A stretch of 64,000 nucleotides of DNA from Brassica napus (GCF_020379485.1 NC_063450.1:29054137-29118136); one strand, 5' to 3'. Positions 35,534 through 47,589 are shown, counted from the stretch's first letter. The notes: generated by a model from the letters alone, not told the origin. Program-made: numbers and translations.

Positions 35534-36332
35534 TCTTGGAACTATTTTTTGAACATTATGAATAAGGTATTCATACGACAAAAATGAAGATTTATTTGAA
35601 TGAGAAATGAAGGTCTAATGTGTGTGATTTGAGAATCTTGTATAAAGTAGCAAATACATACATTAGATATTTGATCTTAGATTTGGGTTTTGATTTGTTA
35701 GTTGGACTTCATGTTCATTAACTTAAATCAAATATATATTGATCTTTTATATTGATAAAATATAAAAAAAAATCAATTTTAAAGTATATTATTTAGTTTG
35801 AATTGGTCAAACAAAAAAATAATTTTACTTTTTAATTTCTTGGTCAAAATGTGGAATAAATTCACATAATAATTGACAATAATTAAAGACTCCATTAGTG
35901 CACCATGGAGGTTTCATTTTTTGCGTTGAAAAATGAAACTTGTGCTTCTCATGATTTTTCTATAAAAGGGCTTGCTAGCATTATAGAAAAGATATACATT
36001 CATACAATCAAAGAAACAATTCTCCCACTCAGAATAGTTATGCTAGTATTTTTTTTATTTTGAGTCTGAGAGTACATCACAGAAATAGGGTAGATAGATT
36101 ATGTTTTTTCGGTGATGGTAAACAGAAACAATGCTGCAGTTGTATCCTGGGAATCTGAGCGCCATGAAACCGTCACACTACGGGGCGTTTAAAGATTTAA
36201 GAAAAGAGATTAACTATCTCGACTCTGCAATTCTTCTTTATTTTTATATTTCGGTATTGTAATTTTAATCTATGTTCTTATTATTCTTTACAAATATCAG
36301 TTGTCCTATAGTAGTAAAATAAGGTTCTTACA
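35534..36332 (+). repeat. 5' LTR of the non-autonomous element
   Basis: The LTR is 799 bp and a few percent different from the 3' LTR. It contains a TATA-like TCTATAAAAGGGC (about 35959-35971), a plausible LTR promoter. An 84-residue open frame in the 3' copy is broken here, which argues against a protein. Confidence 0.9.
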
Positions 36333-37876
36333 CTCTTAAATCTTTAAATATTGTTTATGCTTTTGCACTAACAATAATGATATTTGTTAAAAGTTGATTT
36401 TTAAGAACAGGTAATGGAAACAAGAATTAGAAAATTCTTGGAACCAGAATATTCAAGATGTGGAAATATGGATGTGTGCTTTCTCCAAAAAGTTTTTGAT
36501 ATTGTGTAAAACTTGTGTTCTTGCGCTAACATTTTATTTTTTGCAGGATCGATTGAATTATTTAAAATAATTCTCTTGCACTTATGTGTTTATGGTTGTG
36601 ATTTGCATGATTCACTGGTTAATATGGTTGAGAATAATCATATAAAATTGTGTGGTTTTGATGGCAAAAATAATATCTGTAATGATATGTATATTTGCTA
36701 AAAAAGTGTTTGGAAAAAATCCAAAACATACAAGTTAGATTTATTAATTAACTTGAGAGAACTATGAAAATAGTTGTATGTAAAATGTGAATTTCTAAGA
36801 ATAAAATACATTTTCTGAAATTGCTTTTTATTCATTTAAATCTAAAAGAGTTGTAGATCAATTTTCTAAACTCTTAAGAGATGTTAAATGTAATTAAATA
36901 TGCATATTCTTAAGTTATCTCAAGAAATGTGGGGGAAGCTTTGCTTACGATATAAAGTCATTGGCAAGAGGCCAAATGAACTTAGTGATAGTTATCACAA
37001 TATGATTTTATTTTTTAAAAGAAAAAAAAAAAAACTAGTGTCATGCATTGAGTTTTGTGTACAATGATTAATTGTATCTTAAAAAAAAAGATGACAAAAA
37101 TCATTAAACAATTGATCTCGACTAATCTCAAGAGATTATGTTCACTATGATGACAACCTAGGATCCTTTAATTAAAGGTGTGTCATGAGATCAAGTTGTT
37201 ATATCATCTAAAGGAATGGGTAGCCTGTGAATTAAGATGAGGTTTGACAGTAACTCTACCTAACTGACTGGAGATCCCAAGAAATAGGTTCAAGGAGACA
37301 ACTAAGTCAAACTAAATCTAACCAAAGCACTGTAAGACTTCGATCTATACTCAGTTCCTATGATGATTAAACAGTGCTACATGTAAGAAATATAGGATAA
37401 GCATTAGCTTTTAATGATTTGTGTCCATTGTTTTGAGATATGAATGGAGTAGTACATGATACTCCTCTAAATAAAACTAATGGCAAATCACCTTGTGAGT
37501 GTGAAATGGGGCTGTTTCTAGGAGAATGAAGGAAATGCTATATTCTCCAAGTTCACTTATGATTAACCAGGACTGTTCACGGCCAAAATGAACACAATAG
37601 AGAACCTAGTTTTGTGAGAGAATCAAGTTGTGTTATAGCTATTGTCTAGGTTTACACCAAAGCCCGGGAGGTTCAAGACATCATGGCCACCTCCTGGCCG
37701 AGTAAATCCGATAGCTATTAACAATTACTGGTTCAAGGCTGAAAAATTGCTACCAACTCATCATGCAGTGGATTTTTCGTTTGTACTCTCAAAAGTCCTA
37801 AGGTCGAGTCTTGTCTAGGAAGTCAAGACTGTCGAGACGTCTAGTGTCTAGAGTCATTTCTATTCATGTGGAGGAT

Positions 37877-38671
37877 TGTTGGAACTATTTTTGAACATTA
37901 TGAATAAGGTATTCATATGACAAAAATGAAGTTTTATTTGAATGAGAAATGAAGGTCTAATGTGTGTGATTTGAGAATCTTGTATAAAGTAGCAAATACA
38001 TACATTAGATATTTGATCTTGGATTTGGGTTTTGATTTGTTAGTTGGACTTCATATTCATTAACTTAAATCAAATATATGTTGATCTTTTATATTGATAA
38101 AAAAAAAAAAAATCATTTTAAAGTATATTATTTAGTTTGAATTGTTCAAACAAAAAAATAATTTTACTCTTTAATTTTGGATCAAAATGTGGAATAAATT
38201 CACATAATAATTGACAAGAATTAAAGACTCCATTAGTGCACCATGGAGGTTTCATTTTTTGTGTTGAAAAATGAAACGTGTGCTTCTCATGATTTTTCTA
38301 TAAAAGGGCTTGCTAGCATTATAGAAAAGATATACATTCATACAATCAAAGAAACAATTTTCCCACTCATAATAGTTATGCTAGTATTTTTTTTTATTTT
38401 GAGTATGAGAGTACATCACAGAAATAGGATCGATAGATTATGTTTTTTCGGTGATGGTAAACAGAAACAATGTTGCAGTTGTATCATGGGAATCTGATCG
38501 CCATGAAACCGTCATACTACAGGGCGTTTAAAGATTTAAGGAAAGAGATTAACTATCTCGACTCTGCAATTTTTCTTTATTTTTATATTTCGATATTGTA
38601 ATTTTAATTTATGTTCCTATTATTTTTTACAAATATCAGTTGTACTATGGTAGTAAAATAAAATTCCTACA
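37877..38671 (+). repeat. 3' LTR of the non-autonomous element
   Basis: The LTR is 795 bp, starting TGTTGGAAC and ending TTCCTACA, followed by GTGGC and then the last codons of the subtilase stub. Confidence 0.9.
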
Positions 38672-38701
38672 GTGGCCACGAGCTTTGTCCAAGAGTCTTG
38701 A

Positions 38702-38995
38702 GATCTTTACTTCTGTATATTATGTTTGATTCGTATGATTGTGCCTATAAAATGATACGTCATTTGCGAGATCTATATTCCTTGAGAATGTAGAAAGAGA
38801 ATTTAGATTAGGGCTAATGACAACAAAATTAGTATTTCCATATACTAGGTAGGGCTCAATAATAAATATACAAAATTTTCTTTCTATTAACAAAGGTATT
38901 AACGAATTTAATAAAAAATTTGGATCGACTAGGACTAAAAGCTCTAGCCTTTCAATGCAACTCTGTTTTTGTCCCCTGTTTTTTAGTCACTACCG
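38702..38995. other. Subtilase 3' flank and MAPKKK19 3' flank
   Basis: AT-rich sequence of about 290 bases between the subtilase stop and the kinase stop. I see no further feature. Confidence 0.5.
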
Positions 38996-40036
38996 TCACC
39001 GTACGATGACCCAGTTATTGGTGACAGACCAATCAGGGATCGAACCAGCCGCTAGAGTTGCAACTCTCTCCTCCGGCGCCTCCAACGTATGATACTGCGT
39101 TCCCGAATCGCAGGAGGCAGAAACCCAACTGGAGAATTCGAATGGGCATCTCGGCGATGCAAACACTTCCTCTGTTTTCAGTTGAATATCAACTCCTTCT
39201 AAATCGTCCTGATCAAGATCGACGGCTACGAATGGATGGTTTAGAAGCATCTCAGCCGTCCATCTCTTCTTGGGATCCTTAACGAAACACTTTGACAAAA
39301 AATCTCTTCCTTGTTCCGACAAGTCCTCGGGAATCCTCGGAAGCTCGTCTCCGACACCGATGCGTATCAACAACGACATGAAGTGCGATCCTTCTTTAAA
39401 ACTCCACGCCGTTTTGCCACTAAACATCTCGACAACTGCGCATCCTAAAGCCCACACGTCAGCTTCTGATCCGTACTCGTTATCGTTAACGGATTCCGGC
39501 GCCATATACAACGGCGTACCTCTAATCTGCACTCCTCCGTCCATTAACGCCGTTACTTCCCCCGCCCTCTTCGCCAATCCGAAATCCGCGATCTTAACGG
39601 CGCCGTCGCCGAACAACAGAATATTCCCGAGTTTTAGATCGCAGTGAGCGAATCCTTTGGCGTGGATGTGTCGTAGACCACGGAGCACCGATCCTGTGTG
39701 GCGGCGCACTGTGGATTCCGGTAGACCTTCACCGTTTAATTTCTTGAGATGGCTCGCTAAGCTTCCTCTCGAAGCGTACTCCAGAAACAAGTTATGCATC
39801 TCTTCGCCGTTTTCCACCGTCCGATCCTCGCCGAGACACCGTACGAGCCCGTCGCAGTCGTTTCCGAGTATATCAAGAACCCATTTCTCGTTCGCGAGCG
39901 AAGCAGCACCGTGTGAGTCTGCAGATTTCACGGCCATAACTTGAGGAAATGCGCCGTAAGCGTTGTTAGTCGGCGTCGCTAGACTAACTGTAGAAAAAGT
40001 TCCGTGTCCGATGGTTTCTCCTCGAACCCACTCCAT
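38996..40036 (-). CDS. MAPKKK19: MEKK-type MAP kinase kinase kinase (MAPKKK19-like)
   Basis: A single exon encodes 346 residues, close to the 344 I recall for Arabidopsis MAPKKK19. The start chosen is MEWVRGETIG, since the kinase domain begins at once and a TATA box lies about 120 bases upstream; an in-frame upstream extension to 40198 crosses that TATA box. Kinase motifs: glycine loop GHGTFSTV (10-17), VAIK-type lysine K37 in VMAVKS, catalytic HCDLKLGN (Cys replaces the usual Arg of HRD), DFG in IADFGLA, and GTPLYMAPE in the activation segment. The non-RD loop is typical of this small MEKK subgroup (MAPKKK15-20, several linked to ABA and pollen or embryo signalling). Substrates would be MAP2Ks. 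Intact. Confidence 0.92.
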   Translation of the reverse strand: MEWVRGETIGHGTFSTVSLATPTNNAYGAFPQVMAVKSADSHGAASLANEKWVLDILGNDCDGLVRCLGEDRTVENGEEMHNLFLEYASRGSLASHLKKLNGEGLPESTVRRHTGSVLRGLRHIHAKGFAHCDLKLGNILLFGDGAVKIADFGLAKRAGEVTALMDGGVQIRGTPLYMAPESVNDNEYGSEADVWALGCAVVEMFSGKTAWSFKEGSHFMSLLIRIGVGDELPRIPEDLSEQGRDFLSKCFVKDPKKRWTAEMLLNHPFVAVDLDQDDLEGVDIQLKTEEVFASPRCPFEFSSWVSASCDSGTQYHTLEAPEERVATLAAGSIPDWSVTNNWVIVR

Positions 40037-40152
40037 TTGAAACAAATCTATGTTGCAGTTTCTGTAATGATTATCTAAAAGCGAGAAGAGAGAAAAATGA
40101 AACAGAGCAGAGCGTGAAAACAGGTTATGGTTCCTCCTGCTGCGAGTTCCCC

Positions 40153-40160
40153 TATATATA
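40153..40160 (-). promoter_or_regulatory. TATA box of MAPKKK19
   Basis: TATATATAG on the minus strand lies 117 bases upstream of the chosen start codon, inside any N-terminal extension, which supports the downstream start. Confidence 0.6.
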
Positions 40161-40198
40161 CCGAGTTTTTTTTTTGTATAAATAAAATAATGAAACAA

Positions 40199-42979
40199 CT
40201 TGGGGTTACTCTTTTAATTTTTAATTATATAATTAATTTTGTAAAGACTGAATTTTTGGGAAGTAATTAATGCACGTGACGAAAGCAGGTTTTTTCATGG
40301 CTATGCTACGTGATATTTTCATTTTCATATTGGATAAACAAATATTATCGCACGACCATCGTTTTGGTGCAACGGAATATCTATCACTATATCATATAGA
40401 TGTTGTACACAACGTATGTTTGTGAAAATATCAAAAATAGTAAACCAGTAACATGCTTGATATTCAATGAGATCATTGATCGTTATTTTTGCTATAAGAG
40501 TAGTCAGTTATATTAAATTTGCGTTGAAAATCAAGTTATGTAACTCATCTATGTTTCAGAACACTCAGTTATACTTGTAGGAGGCCAGGAGATATTATAT
40601 AAAATTATTGAAAACGTATCACCAGAGAGATTGTGATGAGAAAATACATAATAAATCAATTCTTGACGTAATTGTGTATATTTGAATATCCATATTTTCC
40701 CTCCTCCTTTCATGTTTTCTGTTGCTAGACATATAATAGAATTATCCTCGTATATGCCACTCCCTCATAGCTGTCACTGACTGATTATAGTCACACTATT
40801 CTCTAATCACTCTGACAACTTAATAGCTAACACTCTTTCAGTCTCTAATACTGGGTATAATAACTAAAGGTTTTCACACAAATTTTAAAATCTGTGATTA
40901 TAAATCCACAGTTTCTTAACACTAACACTTTTCCATAAATACGATATGACCAAATCGCAATCCAAATATGTTCAGCAAATATGTATTGAAGTTTACACTT
41001 CAATAAATTGATCAAATATGTAGAAAAAATCAAAAAAAAAAAAATCTTCATAAACGAAAAAGGAAAGAAATAGACAAACACTTTTTAGGAATAGAAATTC
41101 AAATTCTAAATCGTGTATACATAAAAATCGCTTGGTTGTCATGTCTATGTATTTATTGTAATTTGTTCTCGTTATATAAGCATAAAAATGATAACAAGAT
41201 TCTTGATCAAATATATAGTAAGAAAATACAGATGAACCACGATCTCATCATAATATATGTTGTCAAATTAGATGCACATATAAGCAGGCTATTGCGGTTT
41301 GTTGTTAATTCATGGCCATCCAGTTACCAATATGCTTCGACCAAAATCCAGTAAGTATATATTTAGATATTCTCTTGGACCATTGATAATATAAAACTAT
41401 ATAGCAAGTTGGCGTTGTAATTATCTTTTGGTCAATCCAAGAATCAAATCCTTCTCCGCTGGAGGCGCTTTAACATTTTTTGTTATGATATTTTCCGCCG
41501 TTATGTATGTCTCTTAAATATCATTTACCAAATAGAATAGTTAGCTCTAAAATATCTAAGCGACCTCTGATTACGGGCACCAGCTGCGAGAAGCCGCAAA
41601 TGGAGTTTTGTTTAAAGTCTGGGTCAAGTTACCTGTTTTGTGAGATTACGTAAGTTTTATGGTGATCACAGTAGCATACAGTGATGTGATTACTAACCTA
41701 CATATATACATATGAACTCTATAGTGATGGTGTTTGAAATTTAGATTTTCCAATAATAACAAAACATATTTATATGTGATTATTTATTGGCTTTTATATT
41801 GGGTTCAATATAAAAGCCAATAAATAAATAAAAAGCCTTCCAATCATCATTCTTATTTTATTATTCATACCTATATCATTACTACTATGTCTTTATGAAG
41901 TTGCTTCATGGGAAAAGAAAAAAAAAGTTGCTTCATGGCCAACTTTCCTGCACAAGTCTGGAATCCTATGGGCATGACTTCATAAAATCATACAAAAAAC
42001 ATTAACGTTTGATATACTCTATTTAAAAAAATAAAAATAAACTCGAGTTTTCATAGTTCATCTTTAATAGCAGTAATATTGAAAGATGTTGTATTCAAAA
42101 ATAATTAAAAGATGCGCATGAAAAGCGCAGGACTGGGAGAGAGTGCTTCGTACCAAAGTCATTCGACCAACAGACTTTCGCAAGTTGCGGCGGCTCTGAA
42201 TTTTATTTTTGCAATACCTAACACTGTTACATATCCCATTAAATAGTACTATAATTAGTCTCTGTGATATTTTTGAAAAAAAAAAGAATTATATTAGACG
42301 TTTTAATGGAGCGTGACGAACGTCAACACGCAGACAAGTTGAAGGAAAAAAGGAAAACTGTTTTGTAAATTCTAAACCGTAAGCAGTAACACCAGTGGGT
42401 AACTTCGTTACCATACATGCTTCCATGTTCATTTATTATTTTTTACAAAAAAAAATTATTTACAACAAGGGAGGGTCACATGGACGTGATCTCTAGCCAT
42501 TAGATTGGATGGAGTTGCGATCTCTATGGCCCCCTGTCTACTACAACTTGCTTTGGCTATTACATAAAAAATATGATACGATATTGAACGATATGTAAAA
42601 ATATCTAAATGATACATCATACATATTTTACCAAAAAAATAAGATACATATATTAAGGAATAAATTACTTTATAAATATAAATATATACACTCTGGATAA
42701 AAGAGAAATGTGAAGGTTGATGGATATCTCTGGATAAAAGAGAAAGTCGGAGGATATGAACCAACACCGCCAGGCGACTTGGAGGGATTCACTGAATCCG
42801 AGGAAAAGATAGTTGTCATCCTTTTTCTTGCTAATGTAAATCACTAATAATTTCCGGCATAACTAATTTATTGCTGACATAAACACGAATTAAAAAAAAA
42901 CAAGACGGCGGCCCACAGTTTATTTCTTGGAGATTTCATCAAATACTTTTGCATTTTAAATTTGCGAGTCATCTACGTA
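40199..42979. other. Intergenic region upstream of MAPKKK19
   Basis: AT-rich sequence without a supported gene. It includes a long perfect hairpin at 41780-41827. The short open frames here (for example 40845-41081 and 42456-42767) are composed of low-complexity AT-rich codons. No further repeats are identified. Confidence 0.5.
41780..41827. repeat. 22-bp perfect inverted repeat, 4-base loop
   Basis: The left arm contains TTTATTGGCTTTTATATTG and the right arm CAATATAAAAGCCAATAAA, with three more A-T pairs at the base and a GGTT loop. It could be a remnant of a fold-back element, a hairpin RNA or a cruciform. It has no neighbours that tell which. Confidence 0.85.
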
Positions 42980-42981
42980 TA

Positions 42982-43226
42982 CTCCCCTCTGTTTCATAAT
43001 AATTGATATTTTATCTTAAAGCACAAAGATTAAGAAAACTATATTTTTCTAAAAAAATTATTTTAAAGATATAATTTTAAAATCTGTTAACCAATTATAA
43101 AAAGAACTGTAAAATCTAATTGGTTGAACAGTTTCCAATAAAGTTAAAGTTGACCTTAAAATCTCAAAATTTCATGTAAATTGAAACAAAATAATCCTTC
43201 TAAAACATCATCTGGAACGGAAGGAG
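42982..43226. mobile_element. Stowaway-like (Tc1/mariner) MITE
   Basis: The inverted ends CTCCCCTCTGTTTCATAATA and the right end GGAACGGAAGGAG are flanked by TA (42980-42981, 43227-43228). Length is 245 bp. There is no coding. Confidence 0.8.
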
Positions 43227-44150
43227 TACATACCAACTTTGCGATCTTTTGATATAGGATGTGGTACCAAAGAAAAAAATCTATTGTGATTTTCATACTG
43301 TAGCATATTAGTATATTCCTTTATTTATCTATAGATTCTATAAAATTCAAACGTCATTTGAAAAAGGAAACCACAAATTTCGATGTAATACTCAGTGACA
43401 ATAATTTACCACACAATATTATATAAGTCGATACATGTGTTGATCCAAGCAGAATTTTATCTAAATCCTTTTGCCGGCTGCTGCATATTGATTATCGATT
43501 GAGTTCATATATACAAGCTAAGTCTGTTTTAAGGTATAATGAAAACATGAAAAAGGATGTATAGTTCATACACGAGTGAATTTATAAAGAATCAGATTAG
43601 TTGGTTTGTTCCACGTTTAAATTAACCTTGTAGGCAAGTCAATAGGATTATAGGGGTCCTTTGAAGATGTCCACAATTCTAAGTTTTGTAATATTCCGTC
43701 TAACTTGGAATTTTAGATTGACCCCTTTGAACGAGGAGAGGACAAGTCAAATCACAACCTTTATCATTGCATAATCTTGTACATTAATTGTATGCATATA
43801 ATAAAGTCATATCTAAAATATATATACATTATCTTTTGGTTACAAGTGCGATTAATCTTTTGTCAAATTCAGATTTAGGTCATCTGAAACCAAACGCATA
43901 ACCAGCCGCCAAACGCATGTTCATGCATTTTAATTTAACACACGTTTCTTTTCAATTCCACCACAAAGTCGGGTCAAAGGCCACCCCTAAGACATACCAA
44001 ATCCAAATCCTTTCAACTTTCTTCCGAGTTAAGAATTTTATACGAAAAAGGCAAACAAAAGCCGTCTCTTGACTATTCACGATAAGAAGAGATTTTATTA
44101 CACACGTGCGTGTTATAAGACTTGTGGTCAATGGGAGAACAGTTCTTATA

Positions 44151-44407
44151 CTACCTCTGTTCCCGAAAGTAAGATGTTTTAGATTTTTTTCTTGTTCCAC
44201 AAAGATAGATTTTTTATATTGTTAAGATATTTTTTTATACTTTTGAGGAACTTTAATTGAGAATATTTGAATTGATTAAAATTTCATTGGTGGAAAGTTA
44301 TTGGAAAGTGTATAATAAAGTGAAAAATAAATTAAATTATAAACATTTATTAAATTTTTAATAAACGTGAAAACTCTAGAAAATCTTACTTTCAGGAACA
44401 GAGGGAA
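44151..44407. mobile_element. Stowaway-like (Tc1/mariner) MITE
   Basis: The ends CTACCTCTGTTCCCGAAAGT and ACTTTCAGGAACAGAGGGA are inverted over about 30 bases with a few changes (continuing AAGATGTTTTAGA / TCTAGAAAATCTT). They are flanked by TA at 44149-44150 and 44408-44409. Length is 257 bp. Confidence 0.8.
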
Positions 44408-44409
44408 TA

Positions 44410-44903
44410 TTATACGATAGTTTGTACACGTGACGATAATGACTATTTACAACTCTTATATTCAGACAGGTCCCATAACACACCCAAAACTCATAAACTA
44501 GGCCGAAAAGAAACGGCCCAATAACGCAGCTACCTAGTGATAAAACTACAACCCAAAAAAGGTGATGAAAATCATATTCGAACTAAATCAGATTCCAGCA
44601 GAGAGATGACATAAAAATTGGAAAGGTGGAACATTATCTGACACAGGTAAAATCCAAATACATGTGATAATTCCTGGGTTCATGAGTAACAGTACATGAA
44701 AACAATTTAAAACCCACCGACAAAAAGACACGAGATAAGTAGCACTCGAATAATAATCACCGGGTTTAATTAAGTTAAACAGACGTAATTAAACGCGGTT
44801 TGCTACAAAAATACATTGAAATCGAACGAACAATACAAACAGGGTCCGTTGATACGAAATTACGAAAACACCCATGGATAATGCAGCAAGTCTTTTCTCC
44901 TAG
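44410..44903. other. RALFL34 3' flank
   Basis: About 490 bases without a recognisable gene or repeat, downstream of the RALF stop codon. Confidence 0.5.
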
Positions 44904-45293
44904 TTATCTCCGGCATCGAGTGATGGACGAGCAGCCTCGAGTGTAGGGATGCACCGGACCTCTAGCTCTGAAGCAGTTGTGAGTGTAGTACGATCTTCCA
45001 GATCTGGGAGGACACGGGACTCTGTTCGCCGACAATGCACCGTACGATATGTAGTATCTCTTCCTGTGCCAGTACAATGACCGTCGATCTCCGACACCGA
45101 CGTTGTCCTCTTCCTCCTCCGCGTCTTCGAAGCTTTCTCCTCCGCCAATGCCGCCATCAGAGATCGGCCAGTCGAATCCGTCGCCTAGAAGAAGCAGGGA
45201 TGGATTCTCGGGGAGAGATTCAGATCTTGGGAGTGAAATGATGAGAAGAAATAGTGTGATGATGAGGAGGTTAAGAGACGGAGCTGCTGCCAT
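44904..45293 (-). CDS. RALFL34: RALF-like peptide hormone precursor (RALFL34)
   Basis: A single exon encodes 129 residues, the length I recall for Arabidopsis RALFL34 (AT5G67070). Residues 1-26 form a signal peptide with a hydrophobic core (LLIITLFLLIISL). An acidic pro-region follows (EDAEEEED about 57-63). R70-R71-S72-L73 is the site-1-protease cleavage motif that releases the mature peptide. YISY (81-84) is the receptor-binding element. Four cysteines at 94, 107, 121 and 127 would form two disulphides. Secreted RALF peptides bind CrRLK1L receptors such as FERONIA or THESEUS1 at the cell wall; RALF34 has been linked to lateral root initiation. The chosen start gives a proper signal peptide; an in-frame upstream ATG at 45455 would bury it behind 54 residues, so I reject that. 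Intact. Confidence 0.93.
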   Translation of the reverse strand: MAAAPSLNLLIITLFLLIISLPRSESLPENPSLLLLGDGFDWPISDGGIGGGESFEDAEEEEDNVGVGDRRSLYWHRKRYYISYGALSANRVPCPPRSGRSYYTHNCFRARGPVHPYTRGCSSITRCRR

Positions 45294-46369
45294 GGCGATA
45301 TGCTTGAGACTCAAGCAAAGAAGAAGGAAAATAATAATGGAAGAGAGTAGAGCAACTAGCAAGTCACATGCGAAGAGGTGGTTTGAGGTTTTAACTAATG
45401 CGCCATTTATGGACCTTTCGACCTTCGTGTGAGAGTTTTCGAGTGTGTGAGACAATGAGTGATCTGGTGGGGGGGCACGGTGTAGGATAAGAGACGCGAC
45501 AATGATTGGTTATGAAACCGTTTGATCATTAGCTGATTTACGAGAGATTAATGGGCCGGGCCTTATTATTGGATTACGTGGTAGAATATAATTAACTAAT
45601 TAATAATATATTAGTTATCGTTGAATGGGCTTTGTGATAGCGAGGTTGTTTTATAGATACGTTCATTGTGTGACATTCGGGCTATTTTGTTTTGGACAAA
45701 TCCAATATCTGTCTGAAGAAAGAACGTAGCATGTACAAGACCAATCGTGACAAAAAATGAGCAACTACCAATCATGACCGTCCCAAAAAAGCAAGGTTCG
45801 GTTCATAGTATCTTATGGAGTCATTATCTAAATACCAAAACAACTGATCATCGTAGCTACTAATACTATACTTAAACAATTGGGGCTTTTAAAATTATAA
45901 GTCTTAAAAACCATAAATAGAAAATTTCATTATATAAATATGTTATAGCAAATGTGACAATATAACCATGCGGTGGTATCTAGCGATAATTTTTGGGGCT
46001 CAACGTGTATCTATCTCGGTTTTGAATTCAATCCCCGATGGAAACTAAATTGTCGTCGCTTGATCAATATGGACTTGGGTTTCTGCCCATGTAGATAAGA
46101 TGGTGGATTGTGACAAATGATCCGTATATTTTTGGCAATATCGGAAAATATCCAAACTCGGGCCAGACAATATAATACGCTTTCGGGGTAGTCCACTGAT
46201 AGCCGATAGGATTTATAAAAAAATGATAATGTATTTAAAGAATTTTATGATTTTTTAAGCATACTAAGAATTATACAGAAAACAACTAAATGAAGGATTT
46301 TGTATCAATTTATTCAAGGATGTTATCAAATTCTGTATAATTTTTTACCCTTAAATTAGTATAAGTTAA
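45294..46369. other. RALFL34 promoter region; possible old SINE
   Basis: About 1.1 kb without a gene. Near 45970-46040, TGGTATCTAGCGATAA followed about 55 bases later by GGTTTTGAATTCAATCC looks like degenerate RNA polymerase III A and B boxes on the plus strand, suggesting a decayed tRNA-derived SINE. I see no target duplication to confirm it. Confidence 0.4.
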
Positions 46370-46383
46370 TCTTATTATATAAA

Positions 46384-47548
46384 GCTTGGTTGTTCAAAGT
46401 TGCTAATTAACATGATCGCGACACATGACAATTATATATTTTAAGAATGTGACATGTGTTAATCTATCTCATAATTAAAAATATATATACTAAGATATTA
46501 ACAAAAACGAATTTTATTAACAAGTAATTAAAATATTATTTAATAGTAATTTTACTTTTTTAAAATCCTAATCAAAAGATAATTGCCAAAAACTATTTGA
46601 TAATAATTTTCCTTATAATATTGTGACATGTGTTTAAATATATAATAATTAAACATATATATAATAAGATAATAAAAACGAATTTTGATAAAAACTACTT
46701 TTAGAAATTATTTAATAGTAATTTTTTTTAATATTTAGTAGTAATTATTTTAAAAAATTTCTTTTTACAAAATCCTTAAAAAATGGAAAACCATTTAATT
46801 TTTTTTAATATTTAGTAGTAATTATTTTAGAAATTTTCTTTTTACAAAATCTTTAAAAAAATTGAAAATAATTTATTTAATATAATTTTTCTTTTCTAAA
46901 AGTTTTGTTCTTCAAATTTTTTAATTAACATGATCACGACACATGCCAATTATATATTTTAAGAATGTGACATGTGTTAATCTATCTCATAACTAAAAAT
47001 ATATATATATTAAGATATTAAAAAAAAACAAATTTTATTGATAAATAATTAAAATATTATTTAATTGTAATTTTCCTTTTTTAAAATCCTAATCAAAAGA
47101 TAATTTCAAAAGACTATTTGATAACAATTTTCTTTATAATATTGTGACATGTGTTTAAATATATAATAATTAAAAAATATATATAATAAGATCATAAAAC
47201 GAATTTTGATAAAAACTACTTTTAAAAATTATTTAATAGTAAATTTTTTTAAAAAAAATATTAAGTGGTAATTATTTTAGAAATTTTCTTTTTCCAAAAT
47301 CCTAAAAAATTATTTGAAAACAATTTATTTAATATAATTTTCCTTTTCTAAAATTTTAATGAAAATATAATTATAAAATATTATATTGAGCTTGGTTATT
47401 CAAAATTGTTAATTAACATGATTGTGACACATGTCAGTTATATATTTAAAAATGTGATATGTGTTAAACTATCTCATAATCAAAATATATACTAAAATAA
47501 TGAAAATGATTTTTCTTAAAAAATAATTATAAATATTATTTAATAGTC

Positions 47549-47589
<41 letters not shown>

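Larger units (their letters stand above)
35534..38671 (+). mobile_element. Non-autonomous LTR retrotransposon
   Basis: Two LTRs (35534-36332, 799 bp; 37877-38671, 795 bp) are flanked by the target duplication GTGGC (35529-35533 and 38672-38676). The LTRs end ...TTACA / ...CTACA and start TCTTGGAAC / TGTTGGAAC, so the first base pair of the 5' copy has mutated. The 1.5-kb interior (36333-37876) has no gag or pol that I can recognise, and no obvious Met-tRNA primer site. A purine stretch GTGGAGGA precedes the 3' LTR. The size and emptiness fit a LARD-like, trans-mobilised element. Element orientation is assumed +. Confidence 0.88.
35280..38701 (+). pseudogene. Subtilase C-terminal stub, split by an LTR element
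   Basis: The pieces 35280-35533 and 38677-38701 join (sharing GTGGC) into an open frame ending ENVVYGLVSWVDDKE...CPVVVATSFVQES and a TGA at 38699. This is the fibronectin-III-like tail of plant subtilisin-like proteases, including the usual VYGxVSWVDD and PVVV phrases. The catalytic peptidase domain (Asp, His, Ser) and signal peptide are absent: upstream there is only the POLA promoter. By position it corresponds to the Arabidopsis subtilase I recall as AT5G67090, between the polymerase and MAPKKK19. It cannot be a protease. The loss of the front half and the LTR insertion are separate events. Confidence 0.85.

Noticed and set aside
38243..38497. 84-codon open frame in the 3' LTR
   Set aside because: The counterpart in the 5' LTR is broken, so nothing suggests selection on a protein.
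39058..39944. Plus-strand open frames of 74-125 codons
   Set aside because: They are antisense to the MAPKKK19 exon, which has a complete kinase domain.
40037..40198. 54-codon N-terminal extension of the kinase
   Set aside because: It spans the probable TATA box, is low in complexity, and the family proteins begin at the MEW-type start just before the kinase domain.
45294..45455. N-terminal extension of RALFL34
   Set aside because: It would place the signal peptide in the interior of the protein. The downstream Met gives the normal family length of 129 residues.
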